A stretch of 64,000 bases of DNA, taken from contig JAMLHF010000010.1 in assembly GCA_023957275.1 (NCBI GenBank), forward strand, positions 17,745 to 81,744, written 5' to 3'. This DNA comes from Lentimicrobium sp. Lineage in GTDB: Bacteria; Bacteroidota; Bacteroidia; Bacteroidales; Lentimicrobiaceae. The notes below the pieces were generated by a model that worked only from the letters and a program-made list of their open reading frames with translations, had not been told where the DNA came from and did no database searches. The first letter of the stretch is position 1. Each line of letters begins with the position of its first letter. Shown here in pieces: positions 63,387 through 64,000 of the stretch. Both the position numbers and the translations under genes were made by a program.

Positions 63387-64000
63387 TTAAAATTTATAAT
63401 TTTCATAAAGTTGATGCTTATTATTCACACAATAGTCAATAACTTCATTGGTAAAATCGCCAAACAGTGGACCATTATTAAGCTGAAAAAAATTTATTTC
63501 ATTCCCGATTATGTTTATCTCTATGCATCTAACTGTTTGATTATCACCAACGGCCATATCTAAACCTAACAATCGAAAATGAAGATATTTTGAAGCTATT
63601 TCTTTGGCTCTGCCTTTTATTTCATTAAAGCATGGAATTTCAAGATGTTGCAATAGACTCAGACCATTCACTTCGGTAAAATGTTCCCCAAGCTTATTAG
63701 TGGCGTAATTATTTAGCAGCCCCTTAGGACCAACGCCAATGGCAAATCCGCCGCTTCTTGAATTGTCAACATATTTTCCCTGAGTTCCAACACGAAAAAT
63801 ACACTGTAAAATTTCAACATTCCCCGAACCAGGGCTTAACCATGTCAGAACCCTGATTGTATTAATAGAATCTTTATTAAATTTACTCAAATCACTATGT
63901 TGTGACAACACCTTTTGCACTACATAATTCTTTACTAAATGAGTTTCAAGAAATGCGAGATTCAATTCTTTCTCTGTATTGTCAATCATTTTATTGCCTG
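63387..64000 (-). CDS. Sugar-transfer-associated ATP-grasp protein (N-terminal part outside the window)
   Basis: The frame is open through the right edge of the window, so only the C-terminal part (about 204 codons) is seen; the ATG at 63989 is not taken as the start. INTIRVLTWLSPGSG, RSGGFAIGVGPKGLLNNYA, and FRLLGLDMAVGDNQTVRCIEINIIGNEINFFQ match the C-terminal blocks of the ATP-grasp family also found at 13525-14607 (VNTLRIET, KGGAFVGID, IIGWDVAITDKGPVLIEAN). Such genes usually accompany glycan biosynthesis, suggesting another polysaccharide region beyond 64 kb. Confidence 0.7.
   Translation of the reverse strand, partial: GNKMIDNTEKELNLAFLETHLVKNYVVQKVLSQHSDLSKFNKDSINTIRVLTWLSPGSGNVEILQCIFRVGTQGKYVDNSRSGGFAIGVGPKGLLNNYATNKLGEHFTEVNGLSLLQHLEIPCFNEIKGRAKEIASKYLHFRLLGLDMAVGDNQTVRCIEINIIGNEINFFQLNNGPLFGDFTNEVIDYCVNNKHQLYENYKF

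Overview
The window comes from a Bacteroidota genome, most likely an anaerobic member of the Bacteroidales. The evidence is C-terminal type IX secretion (T9SS) sorting domains, the gene order exbB-exbD-tonB-folC, Bacteroidota -7 promoter elements (TAnnTTTG) before several operons, few Shine-Dalgarno sites, and a tungsten-type aldehyde:ferredoxin oxidoreductase. No rRNA, tRNA or CRISPR array was seen.

Layout. 1-6.7 kb: the 3' end of anmK; a copper-uptake pair (OprC/NosA-like TonB-dependent receptor and MbnP-like lipoprotein); a convergent ECF sigma / anti-sigma / two-sensor operon built like a CnrYXH or Spy/CpxP metal or envelope stress switch; and a small transcription unit encoding two short membrane or exported proteins. 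6.8-10.2 kb: ExbB-ExbD-TonB energy transduction plus folC. 10.2-20.8 kb: a ThiS/ThiF-type sulfur-carrier pair divergent from an aldehyde:ferredoxin oxidoreductase, an ATP-grasp gene, pruA, an SDR, ppnP, a ModE-like regulator overlapping wtpA (tungstate/molybdate binding lipoprotein), and an ALDH7-type dehydrogenase.

20.9-53.6 kb: one large cell-surface polysaccharide locus. It holds a flippase, FkbM methyltransferase, polymerase, several glycosyltransferases, a polysaccharide deacetylase, a degenerate asparagine-synthase homologue, a CapK-like adenylate ligase, a CapA-like phosphoesterase, an Alg14/Alg13 pair, an initiating phosphoglycosyltransferase, Wza, Wzc, two giant paralogous T9SS surface proteins (beta-helix plus cadherin-like repeats), and gmd/fcl for GDP-L-fucose. 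The second giant gene is broken by a cluster of 1-2 base indels inside near-identical 306-bp repeats; their net frame change exactly restores one reading frame. A 221-bp MITE-like palindromic element closes the locus.

54-56.5 kb: wtpB, wtpC and a MobB/BioD-like P-loop gene, the missing half of the tungstate transporter whose wtpA lies 35 kb upstream. The polysaccharide locus therefore sits between the two halves of a tungsten-enzyme neighbourhood. 56.5-61.4 kb: four exported proteins of unknown role in one operon, including a leucine-rich-repeat protein with a thrice-repeated WW module. 61.8-64 kb: an IS1595-type element with 16-bp perfect inverted repeats, a small ORF whose first codons come from the element's end, and a partial ATP-grasp gene.

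Working together: TonB/ExbBD would energise the copper receptor; WtpABC would supply tungstate, and ThiS/ThiF and the MobB-like protein may help build the cofactor, for the oxidoreductase; the polysaccharide locus makes and exports a probably fucose-containing glycan alongside two very large adhesin-like surface proteins.
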